From Bryoerythrophyllum caledonicum (Eukaryota; Streptophyta; Bryopsida; Pottiales; Pottiaceae), in the NCBI GenBank assembly GCA_963971425.1, contig OZ020524.1, positions 21,257,022 to 21,321,021 on the forward strand: a stretch of DNA of 64,000 nucleotides, read 5' to 3'. Position 1 is the first letter of the stretch; each line of letters begins with the position of its first letter. This document shows, one piece after another, positions 1 through 8,927 of the stretch. The notes below the pieces were generated by a model. It was given only the letters and a program-made list of their open reading frames with translations, ran no database searches and was not told the DNA's origin. Position numbers and translations under genes: made by a program.

Positions 1-4
1 GCAA

Positions 5-268
5 TCTAACCCTAGCCGCCGTTGCCATGGAGTTCGCGTAGACAGGAGGTGTGCGCGCGCACACCCCCAACTGCTGCTGCTCCTCCATTGACCATATCCA
101 AAACCCATACCCTGCGAAAATCCATACCCTGCGAAGGTGCTTCTTGAACGCTGAACGGCCTCCCGCAAGTAGCTGCTGGTTGCGCAACGTCGACAAAGAA
201 CCTTGCGCGCGCAACTTCGAACTTTGCGCAGCCTAGCGAACTCCATGGCGACGGCGGCTAGGGTTAGA
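5..268. repeat. Foldback repeat with ~33-bp inverted arms
   Basis: Positions 5-37 and 236-268 are inverted copies of each other with one mismatch; both arms contain TCTAACCCTAGCCGCCGT on the outer side and the CCATGG core. The loop carries an 18-bp perfect palindrome (GGTGTGCGCGCGCACACC, 48-65) and two CCATACCCTGCGAA units near 103-137. It looks like a small foldback element or one side of a larger palindrome, truncated by the window start and close to the assembly gap. Confidence 0.7.
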
Positions 269-317
269 GCGATGAGATGCCGCAAGCGCGGCCTGTCCTC
301 GCGCAGGCGCACGCGCG

Positions 318-517
318 NNNNNNNNNNNNNNNNNNNNNNNNNNNNNNNNNNNNNNNNNNNNNNNNNNNNNNNNNNNNNNNNNNNNNNNNNNNNNNNNNNN
401 NNNNNNNNNNNNNNNNNNNNNNNNNNNNNNNNNNNNNNNNNNNNNNNNNNNNNNNNNNNNNNNNNNNNNNNNNNNNNNNNNNNNNNNNNNNNNNNNNNNN
501 NNNNNNNNNNNNNNNNN
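318..517. other. Assembly gap (200 N)
   Basis: Exactly 200 undetermined bases, the conventional size for a gap of unknown length. The flanks are GC-rich and palindromic, which probably caused the break. Reading frames that cross it are not genes. Confidence 0.99.
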
Positions 518-574
518 GGTCGCAGGCCATGGCCTGCCTCAGGGGCGCAGGCCCAGATTTTTTTTTAAAAAAAA

Positions 575-850
575 TTTTCCCCCCTCCCGTGCTCTCACCT
601 CCATCCCTCCTCTCCCCTCCCGCGCCGTATCCTCCAGTCTACCAAACCCTAGCCGCACACGTTTTCTCATCCTCACACCTCCCAAAACTTCCCTCCCCTC
701 TCTCACACCTCCTATTCATTCCTCTCCCTCACAACTCTTCTCTCCCCACCCTCCGCCCTCACAAGCCCCTCTCTCACAATCCCACAAGTCTCTCACAACC
801 TCTCCCTCCTCCAAACCCTCTCTCTCACACCCACAGCCACCCTCACAAAC
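575..850. repeat. Pyrimidine-rich low-complexity tract
   Basis: The plus strand is almost entirely C, T and A, with recurring CTCTCACA, CCTCCC and CACCCTC words and almost no G. No protein-like frame is supported. It sits between the gap and the 34-bp palindrome. Confidence 0.7.
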
Positions 851-852
851 TA

Positions 853-886
853 CTACGAGGGGTGTGCGCGCGCACACCCCTCGTAG
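853..886. repeat. 34-bp perfect palindrome
   Basis: The two 17-base halves are exact reverse complements, centred on the GCGC between 869 and 870. The 18-bp core is identical to the palindrome at 48-65, on the other side of the gap. It could form a cruciform or hairpin. Confidence 0.9.
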
Positions 887-1386
887 GACTACCCAAAGGT
901 GCCACACATTGATATCCGTATTGATACCCTGAATTTGAAAACCCTAATTCCAAACCCTAAGTAGATACCTCGGTTGATAACCGGTTGTGGGGCCCAATAA
1001 TTCATACCCTGGTGGAGATAACCTCGATATTGATACCCGAAGTACCCTTGACCAAAAATGATGTAGAGAATATCTCAACCAAAAATCTTTAGAAATGCTT
1101 GTTTTAGTGCAATTTGCAAGGAAAAAAAATTAAAGTTTTTTTGGTAGTTTTAACCGTAGGATCTCAAAAATGACTTATTAAGTAACATACTCACAAAATT
1201 TCATAAAGTTTTACCGCACGGATTGAAAGATTATAATGTTTGAAGTAGAGAAAAAGCTCATTTTCATCCCTGCGTTTTATGGATCAGCAGTCTTTGACCT
1301 CAATTGGTGTCCAATTTTTGCATTTCAAAGGGTCTCAACAAATTACCATAATGTTCAGCATGATGTTAGTTTGCTATATACCAATT

Positions 1387-2530
1387 TTTAGAGGTAGACA
1401 AGGAGTGTAGCATATTCAAAAAAATTGTTCAATGAGTGGAGGTTCAATAATTCTCAATTCACGTTATAATTTTTTGTGAACTTGATATTGTTTTGAATGG
1501 GAATCCAAATGGTCAATAAGAAGGTTTACATCACATAATGCCGTAGGAAAAATCAAAAGTGAATCATACGAAGATCTCAAAGATTTATGTAGAAAGGTAG
1601 AAGTTTTTTTGGTACCATGGCCGAAAATGTGTGACAATGTGTGAAAATAATTGACTTGGATTAATATGCTATTTCACCAATTTAGAACTAACAACATGAT
1701 GAACACAATGGCATTGCATTTAGATCTTGTGTAGTGCAAATTTTTTGAGAGGTAGACAAGGAGTGTAGCATATTCAAAAAAATTGTTCAATGAGTGGAGG
1801 TTCAATAATTCTCAATTCACGTTATATTTTTTTGTGAACTTAATATTGTTTTGAATGGGAATCCAAATGGTCAATAAGAAGGTTTACATCACATAATGCC
1901 ATAGGAAAAATCAAAAGTGAATCATACGAAGATCTCAAAGATTTATGTGGAAAGGTAGAAGTTTTTTTGGTACCATGGCCGAAAATGTGTGACAATGTAT
2001 GAAAATAATTGACTTGGATTAATATGCTATTTCACCAATTTAGAATTAACAACATGATGAACACAATGACATTGGATTTAGATCTTGTGTAGTGCAACAC
2101 TTTTTAGAGGTAGACAATGAGTGTAGCATATTCAAAAAAAATGTGCAATGAGTGGAGGTTCCAAAATTCTCAATTCACGTTCTATTTTTTTGTGAAATTG
2201 ATATTGTTTTAAATGAGAATCCAAATGGTCAATAAGAAGTTTTACATCGCATAATGTTGTAGGCAAAATCAAAAGTGAATCGTACAAAGTTCTCAAAGTT
2301 TTATGTGGAGAGGTAGAAGTTTTCTGGTACTCTCCTCGAAAATGTGTGACAATGTGTGAAAATAATTGGCTTGGATTAGTATCTATTTCACCAAAGAACT
2401 AACAACATGCTTAACACGATGGTATTGGATTTAGATCTTGTGTAGTGCAAAAGTTTTTAGAGGTAGACAAGGGGTGTTGCATGTTCAAAAATATTGTGCA
2501 ATGAGTGGTGGTTCAAAAATTCTTATTCCA
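1387..2530 (+). repeat. ~355-bp tandem repeat, three copies plus a truncated fourth
   Basis: The landmark GAGGTAGACAA occurs at 1391, 1749, 2107 (one change) and 2460, giving periods of 358, 358 and 353 bases. Copies 1 and 2 are nearly identical; copy 3 is more diverged; copy 4 stops about 70 bases in, where the large open reading frame begins. The leader before copy 1 (about 1258-1386) and the repeat itself have a diverged relative at about 15390-15800, and the leader has another near 13560-13740, so this is a dispersed noncoding family that has expanded in tandem here. Confidence 0.85.
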
Positions 2531-5500
2531 TACTAATAGTGACTATCGTTTTGTAATGATATACAGATTTTTTGAGTGTTGCGTTATGGCACCACCAAAT
2601 ATTGATAGAATCTGGGAGAGCCACGGCTGGTGGATCGCAGCAGTGGATGAGTCGAGCGCCTTCTTATGGGTGACGGATTATCCCTTTGAGCTGGGGAAGC
2701 GTACATCGGCGTTGGGAAAGAGTTTTGGCAAAATCCAAGCAATCACTCTTCGACGTGATGATATGGTATACGTTACATGCGTAGTGGGTCCAGGTCAATC
2801 GGAGGTGAAGACTTCTCTTTCGAAGAAGTTGCTTTTGGCACCTGTCCCTTTGAATCTTCTTCAAAATCCAGGTCAGGTGAAATTCCTCAAATCCTTGCAG
2901 ACGTTTTGGTTGAACATCTCTCTTGCGGTACGTACTGCTAGACACAACAACGTCTTAGCCTGTTTAGCGTTATCACCGGAGATGGTGCTGAAGGCTAAGA
3001 AGATTATGGAGGAACATATTAGATATGAAGCATTTCGGGAGAGGGACCCATCACGTGCGACAACTCAAGCCCCACCAGCGGAACCAGAAGAAACAGAAGT
3101 TTATCGAATTCTTGCTGAGCCGTTGCAACTGGATTGGCGACCACTGGAGGAGGGGAGAGGAAGTGGAGGCCAATATCCCACCACAACTTCTGAGGTACAG
3201 ACATTACCGAATCCTCCATTAACGAGTAGACGTCCTACGAAGAGGCCACGGCGTGTTGACAATGGTGTAGCTTCTGGTTCAAGAGAAGGCCCATCAAGTC
3301 TGGATCCAAGTGGGAGGAGGTTGATTGGGAGAAGTATAAGATCGGGTGGCACGATTCCTAGGTCGGGGCTCAGGACGTCTGATGGTCATCGTAGGGTCCC
3401 TACATCTACACCGGGAGATTTAGCTGATTTGTCAGCCATGGCGCCGGAGGAAGAAGATTTTCACAACCTTCCAGACAGTATACCAGAGGATTTTGAAGAC
3501 AATGCGGAGATACCACAGGATCTTCCAACTCCAATGAATTTAAAAGCACCAGTGCCTACAACAGAGGAGATTGCGAAAGGATCAGTGTGGGGGAATTTTG
3601 TGTTTAAGGCACACATAGACCGCATTGTCTCTGTGGAGAATCCGGAAACCAACCACCGGGTTTTATCACAGAAGAGGGTCATAGAAGTATTCAACCGCTT
3701 ACGAGACCCAGAATCCGCGACTCGGGTGAGTAGATTGGTACTTCGACCGATCAGATACATCGTGCATACTACCACCGATGATGGTGTCGTTGAGAAGGAA
3801 GAGCTGCCATTTCCGTTGGTAGGTACCGCACGAGAGTTTGAGCGCATGTTCATTGCACACGGGAGTGCTTCTGCACAGGGTGCTATGGGATCCCAGTATT
3901 CTTGGCTTCAAGATCATATCATTTGGGAACCAGTGGATGGACAACACATAGTAGCAGCTTGTAAGTTTGCACAGCAACAGTGGAGAGATGGTACTATGCC
4001 TTTAAACGAGTATCTGGACACGTTTGAGCGGCGGGAGGCCTCTTTTGTGGTGTATGATGATCGTCGCTTTTACATTGAGAAGTCTGCGCGGATCAACGTG
4101 ACGGAGTTCCAGAGACATTCATATTCTACCATGGAGGAGGATTTGAGGAAGATCCGTCAGATTTGGGATCTATACGGGAGGCCTGATAGCACACTACGTG
4201 CGGACGATGCACGCAGGGCTGTTGCTTTGGTGAGTGCGGCAAGTGCAGTGCATAAGTTGCCCAAGGGGGATGGAGTTGTCACGGTGAAGAGGTTGGCCAA
4301 AAACATGGAGGATCTGACCAATCATGCATGGAATCCGAGCAATGACTGCTTCAAAGCTATCATTCAAGTATGCAAGGACTACGAAGACAGCATTCTCTTT
4401 TACAGCAAGGAAGAAGAGGACAAGTGGAAGGACATGGCGAGGAAGAAAGAGTTGGATCCAAATGTGGACGTACGACCAACAAGAAAAGAGATGACGCAGA
4501 ATTGGTTGAGGCCGTTAGGTAGGGTTCCGATTCCATATTATCTTCGGTTGGCAAAGTCTGCTGCAGCGAAGCCGGTGACGGAGGATGGAGTAAGACCTCG
4601 TCAAGCATACTACTTCGACGGTGTAAAAGACAAGAATCCACATCCTCGTACGATTGCCGGTGTTTGTGACCGATATCAGAGACGAGAAGTTGTGATGAAT
4701 TCCATCCGTTGGTTGATGGTGGAGAACAAGGAAAGTACACCTGATTCCATGGAGGATTTCTTCCGTATCCGTGTAGGGAAGTATTTTCCGAGGAGTAACG
4801 CACAACTTGATACATTTGGGAAGCTTTTGAATGCTACTACGAAGAAAGCTTGGACTGCTCCTGTGCGGGGGAAGGTGTCTAAGTTGGAAGACATAGGCTA
4901 CCTCATCCCTCCTTCCATCAGGTTTCATTATGGTGACATTGCAGCAGGGGGGCGTGGATACATTGGACTGTCCATGGATGTCGGAGGACATGCTACTGCT
5001 AATTGGGAATGGCAGATGGAAGTAAAGAGGCTAGGCCAGAGCGACACAGAGAGTCTTCTTCTGATTCGGTGTAGAAGAGGGTTATTCCGCACCGACTACA
5101 TAGAGTTGGGGAAACCATGTTCGTGGGTGATTGATTGTCGACGTGGCGGTGGGAGGCATGGAGATGGTCATTGGGGAGACGCCCAGTTATCCGCAGCTTT
5201 TGCACAGCTGTCATTATGGATGGCAAATATTGAACGATGGAATGTCATCTTCTTGTTACCAGCGGCCGTGTATGCCAACGAAGACTTTTTCACGAAGGTG
5301 AAGCTTCCAGAGGGATGTACTATGCGACGTGGATGTTGGGCATTTGATCCAAACTCGGTTAATCCCTATGCTCTCGATTTTACAGAGAATGGGCGTCTGG
5401 AGCAAGTAGTACAACCGATTGGCGATGTTGTGATTTGTATTCAGCACCCTGTGGGTACATCTCCTGGCCCGAACTATGTTTCGGGAGATGTTCCACTTCC

Positions 5501-6551
5501 TCTTGTTTTCTTGGATCACTGGAGTGAGGCACGCCAACCCTCTGAAGTTGATTCACTTGAGAGATCTCCTTCAGAGCTAGCAAGACTAGTGGGCTCATAC
5601 TTGCCCCGTGGTTGGGGTTTAGTGGCGTGTAACATATCTACGGCCATTCCCACGATCCTTGAAGGAGATTTTCAGGGATCTGAGGTTTTCATCATTGACG
5701 ATTGTACAGACAGAGTTTCATTTCTGTACAATGAGTTGTCCGACAATTTTCAAAGACAACTGTTGGTCAGGACTGGTGGAACAAGTACTGGTTGCAACAT
5801 CGTACCTGAGACCGAAGAGGCGGTTGGTGGAGTGAGGAATGAAGACGACAATGAGGATGGAGGTGGTTTACATGAGAGATTGCCACGTTCAGGTACCACT
5901 GAAGATTTCTCATCTCGCAGTAGTTCAGACGCCGATGAAGATGGAGTGAACCAGTCTCCTCCAGGAGAGAGGATTCCATCAACGCAGCGGGTGGTGGGAG
6001 ATACTTCAGGGGAGACGTCTGCAACACCTACAGAGAGGATGCAAGATACCGGTGTAGTGGATGTTGGTTTGGCGGCAGGGGCAGGAGGGGGGCGTACATT
6101 TGATGGTCCTAGGTTGGAGATGGAGGAAGAAGAATTGGATTCATTGGAATTTTTTTCGGTGCAGAGGAGGATTCCACAGCCTTCGATGCCTTCTCAATCA
6201 CAGCCTGTATCGGAGACACAAGAGACGTTTGGAGGTACTCAGAGTGATACCGGACGAGGTTTGCCTTCTATTCCAAGATCTAGCGTATCCGAGGACATCA
6301 TTGCATTTCAGGGGGCCTTCTCGTTAGAGCGAGAGATGTCCTTCAATCGAGAGGATGGCTTTTTCTACAATGATGATAGGGTAAGGCATGCGCGGGAGGG
6401 TGTTCCTAGCAATTACCGATACGTTGAGTGTGCGTCCATTGGCATCGAAGGTGTGGGAGATCGTCCAGTGGAGGATCATGAATTGTCCGCTATGGTAGGT
6501 AGCGCCATTGGACACGTGGAGGGAGTCGTTCCGCCAGAAGATGAGCTCTGA
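2505..6551 (+). CDS. Large intact ORF, possible ParB-like (DGQH) domain; function unknown
   Basis: An uninterrupted 1348-residue frame; the more natural start is the second ATG cluster at 2586 (MAPPNIDRIWES...), giving 1321 residues, because the first 27 codons lie in the truncated repeat copy. I do not recognise the whole protein. Visible parts: a Trp-rich N-terminus; a basic, NLS-like RRPTKRPRR near residue 236; at about 368-490 a segment reading I-D-R-I...N-H-R-V-L, then RLVLRPIRYI and VDGQHIVAACKFA (VDGQH at 477-481), matching the layout of ParB/DGQHR N-terminal domains; a Gly/His-rich RRGGGRHGDGHWGD near 879; alternating hydrophobic strands at about 960-1075 that could be a Rossmann-like fold (LVFLDHWSEAR, then SPSELARLVGSYLPRGWGL); and an acidic Ser-rich tail. 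No reverse transcriptase or DDE motif is seen. An intronless 4-kb ORF behind a repeat array suggests an element-encoded or domesticated gene, but the lack of any stop argues for recent function. Domain calls are inference. Confidence 0.6.
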   Translation: MVVQKFLFHTNSDYRFVMIYRFFECCVMAPPNIDRIWESHGWWIAAVDESSAFLWVTDYPFELGKRTSALGKSFGKIQAITLRRDDMVYVTCVVGPGQSEVKTSLSKKLLLAPVPLNLLQNPGQVKFLKSLQTFWLNISLAVRTARHNNVLACLALSPEMVLKAKKIMEEHIRYEAFRERDPSRATTQAPPAEPEETEVYRILAEPLQLDWRPLEEGRGSGGQYPTTTSEVQTLPNPPLTSRRPTKRPRRVDNGVASGSREGPSSLDPSGRRLIGRSIRSGGTIPRSGLRTSDGHRRVPTSTPGDLADLSAMAPEEEDFHNLPDSIPEDFEDNAEIPQDLPTPMNLKAPVPTTEEIAKGSVWGNFVFKAHIDRIVSVENPETNHRVLSQKRVIEVFNRLRDPESATRVSRLVLRPIRYIVHTTTDDGVVEKEELPFPLVGTAREFERMFIAHGSASAQGAMGSQYSWLQDHIIWEPVDGQHIVAACKFAQQQWRDGTMPLNEYLDTFERREASFVVYDDRRFYIEKSARINVTEFQRHSYSTMEEDLRKIRQIWDLYGRPDSTLRADDARRAVALVSAASAVHKLPKGDGVVTVKRLAKNMEDLTNHAWNPSNDCFKAIIQVCKDYEDSILFYSKEEEDKWKDMARKKELDPNVDVRPTRKEMTQNWLRPLGRVPIPYYLRLAKSAAAKPVTEDGVRPRQAYYFDGVKDKNPHPRTIAGVCDRYQRREVVMNSIRWLMVENKESTPDSMEDFFRIRVGKYFPRSNAQLDTFGKLLNATTKKAWTAPVRGKVSKLEDIGYLIPPSIRFHYGDIAAGGRGYIGLSMDVGGHATANWEWQMEVKRLGQSDTESLLLIRCRRGLFRTDYIELGKPCSWVIDCRRGGGRHGDGHWGDAQLSAAFAQLSLWMANIERWNVIFLLPAAVYANEDFFTKVKLPEGCTMRRGCWAFDPNSVNPYALDFTENGRLEQVVQPIGDVVICIQHPVGTSPGPNYVSGDVPLPLVFLDHWSEARQPSEVDSLERSPSELARLVGSYLPRGWGLVACNISTAIPTILEGDFQGSEVFIIDDCTDRVSFLYNELSDNFQRQLLVRTGGTSTGCNIVPETEEAVGGVRNEDDNEDGGGLHERLPRSGTTEDFSSRSSSDADEDGVNQSPPGERIPSTQRVVGDTSGETSATPTERMQDTGVVDVGLAAGAGGGRTFDGPRLEMEEEELDSLEFFSVQRRIPQPSMPSQSQPVSETQETFGGTQSDTGRGLPSIPRSSVSEDIIAFQGAFSLEREMSFNREDGFFYNDDRVRHAREGVPSNYRYVECASIGIEGVGDRPVEDHELSAMVGSAIGHVEGVVPPEDEL

Positions 6552-7250
6552 GCCCTGGAGCTATATACTATAGTAGAGCATGCACGCAGTTAAGGTGACA
6601 AGTACGTTAGTATAATGCAGTTTGAGATGTGTCTATCGTTCGGTGGGTGGTATATATTTATATATTGGGTGGTCCATATGATATGTTTGATTTTAGAATT
6701 CCTCGGCAATAGTGTGGAATTGCTTGATTATGTATGTTTTTGCATTATAAAATACAGTGAGGTACTTTACACTGTCTTAGGAACTTGCATATATATTGTT
6801 CTATCTCTTACACATTGTATTTGTAGTGCACTACTCTAAAATCCTATAATAACTCATAACAAATTTATAATCTCTTTGGGCACATGATTATAATTTTGTA
6901 GCAGGATTTGTATACTAGATTAGAAATCATATATTTTCTAAAAAAAGGTAGAAACTGTAAAAAATATATTACTAATATGAACATGAAGATGCCAAGGTAT
7001 GACACGACAAACACCAAAAAAATTTGACAAAAAACATACTAAACTTTTGCCAAATTCTGATTTAAAAAAAAGTTATGAGCAAATAACTTGCGGCTTTCTA
7101 CCAGCAACCAGTGCACTTGGCTAAGTGCATAATTGCTTAATTGCGTGTTCTATGCTACTTAAAGAGGGTGATCATTATTAACATGGCTGGTAATAAATTC
7201 ATCAAGAGTAAAAATTTATAGCATTTTCAAATCATACCGTGTGCCTATAC
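6552..7250. other. Gene-free AT-rich spacer
   Basis: 3' flank of the large ORF. No coding frame is supported. About 7150-7240 contains a diverged piece of the foldback family found at 39.7 kb and 52.2 kb (GATCAT...ATTCATCAAGA, then TTATA). Confidence 0.6.
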
Positions 7251-7253
7251 TAA

Positions 7254-7706
7254 GGGCCCCTTCACACTTGGTGGCCAAGTCGAGTGGCCGTCGATTTCCA
7301 CCAATGAGACTGCTAGAATGGCCAAAGTCCGGACTTTGGGCCTTCACACTTGTGCCCAAACTCCAAAGGCCGTCGTCCTACATGGCAGCAAAACTTGGGT
7401 CAAAACTTGGGTCGCCCATCATATAGGGACCCAAATTACAATCGAGAGTCCGTCATTTTTAAAAATAAAATAATCAAAATCTAACAAGATATGGACCGTT
7501 AGATGAAAGAGGCTGAATTTTTGGCGTAATGATATGGGGTTTGGACTTTGAACTTGGACTTCGGGGCTTCACACCACGACCGGCCAAACTTTCAATCTAT
7601 ATTATTTAATGTATATTTTTTGGCAAAAAAGTTTGGCCTCTATCCATAGTTTGGCCACTCATTTTGACGAACGGTCACTGGACTTGGGCATAGTGCGAAG
7701 CGGCCC
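7254..7706. mobile_element. Tourist-like MITE with TAA target duplication
   Basis: 453 bp, no coding capacity. Left end GGGCCCCTTCACACTTGG and right end (reverse complement) GGGCCGCTTCGCACTATG align over about 40 bases, both continuing into CCAAGTC-AGTG-CCGT. TAA is present directly on both sides (7251-7253 and 7707-7709). A 3-bp TWA duplication with G-rich terminal repeats is typical of PIF/Harbinger-derived MITEs. Confidence 0.8.
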
Positions 7707-7709
7707 TAA

Positions 7710-8927
7710 ACATCAAATTTAGAGTACTTGTGAGCTACTAACTTCTGTCCTTCACGTATATGCTCACTGATGAAAGAAACAAACACTGTCATGTTTTTCT
7801 TTCTCATGACTCAGGTAGAGAGCCTCTTTCTTTGCACATGAGGTATGAAGCCCGGAAGCCCAAGTTCAAAGTCCTTCCACATGAGGTAGAGAGCCTCTTT
7901 CTTTGCAGTACCAGTGACTCGCCATTGCCCACAGGACATAAATTAATATTGTGTCCAGGCTTTTCAACGCATGGTGAAGGATGTATTGACAAACATGTAT
8001 ACCTATCTGGACTTCCGAGGCCAATCCTTGAGCATGCGTGGAATTCAGTCTGTTCCCAGGTTCTAGGATCTAAAGGACAGGAATTAAAGGTCTTTTCATG
8101 GTGGTCAGGGATTGGAATCTCGTAGTTTTAGTCCAGGAACAGGCAGGGGCTCTACAGTTTGTGTGTATATTTCTATCCCTCGAACTAGAAATCCGGGACA
8201 TCTTATTGCCGGTTGGAGCTGTTTCAATGGGAGGTAGACGAGGACAACGTCTTTCAGTCAATAAAATTCTCACCAGTTGGAAAGAGTGAGAGGAAGTTCG
8301 AAACTCCAGGTCAGGCTATGGCAGGTTCGGTTTCCTACTCTTCCTACAGTTTATAAATGCTTAAACTGTTTTACAGCGCATTCTGTACTCATGTGAAGGT
8401 CTTGAGGTTTAATGACTGTAGTATTCTCCAGAAAGAAACTTGGTTTTTGTCCGATCCCATCAAGCTGTGGCTGAATGAATTCTATGTCACTAGTGCAATT
8501 GGGGCTGTTTTCGACAGTATTTAGTGAAGCGTCGGAAAAAGAGTCGAACACTTGTAAGTTTCGAAAACAGGGCCATTTGTTATAGTGTTTGTACATCAAT
8601 TGTAGACGACGCAGAGGATGGAAGATAATTAGTAGGTCTGGAAACAATCAAAATTACAAGGCTTCATCACTTCACTAGATTCTATAGACGTCACCTCAGA
8701 GGGCTGTTTTTGGTACTGCATGTTCACTTTTCATCAGTTTCTCAATATTGTGCGTGCGTTCAGTCACTCTCGATCATGTGAGTAGTACAAGATTTGAACC
8801 ATGACAAGACCTTCCGGCAGATGTACCGACAAACATAACTGGCTCAAGTCATGTTGGCTCATGGTGCAGACATGCCTTCCTCCGATGAAACTTAAAACTA
8901 CAGACGAGAAGACATATTATTCACGCA
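7710..8927. other. Upstream region of the lectin receptor kinase
   Basis: No convincing gene. It contains a 24-bp direct duplication (7813-7836 and 7884-7907). A short out-of-frame reading frame opens at 8801 and overlaps the kinase start at 8928; if the transcript begins upstream of it, it could act as an upstream ORF. Confidence 0.4.

Noticed and set aside
203..912. Reading frames spanning the N gap
   Set aside because: They run through 200 unknown bases and pyrimidine-rich low-complexity DNA; not evidence of a gene.
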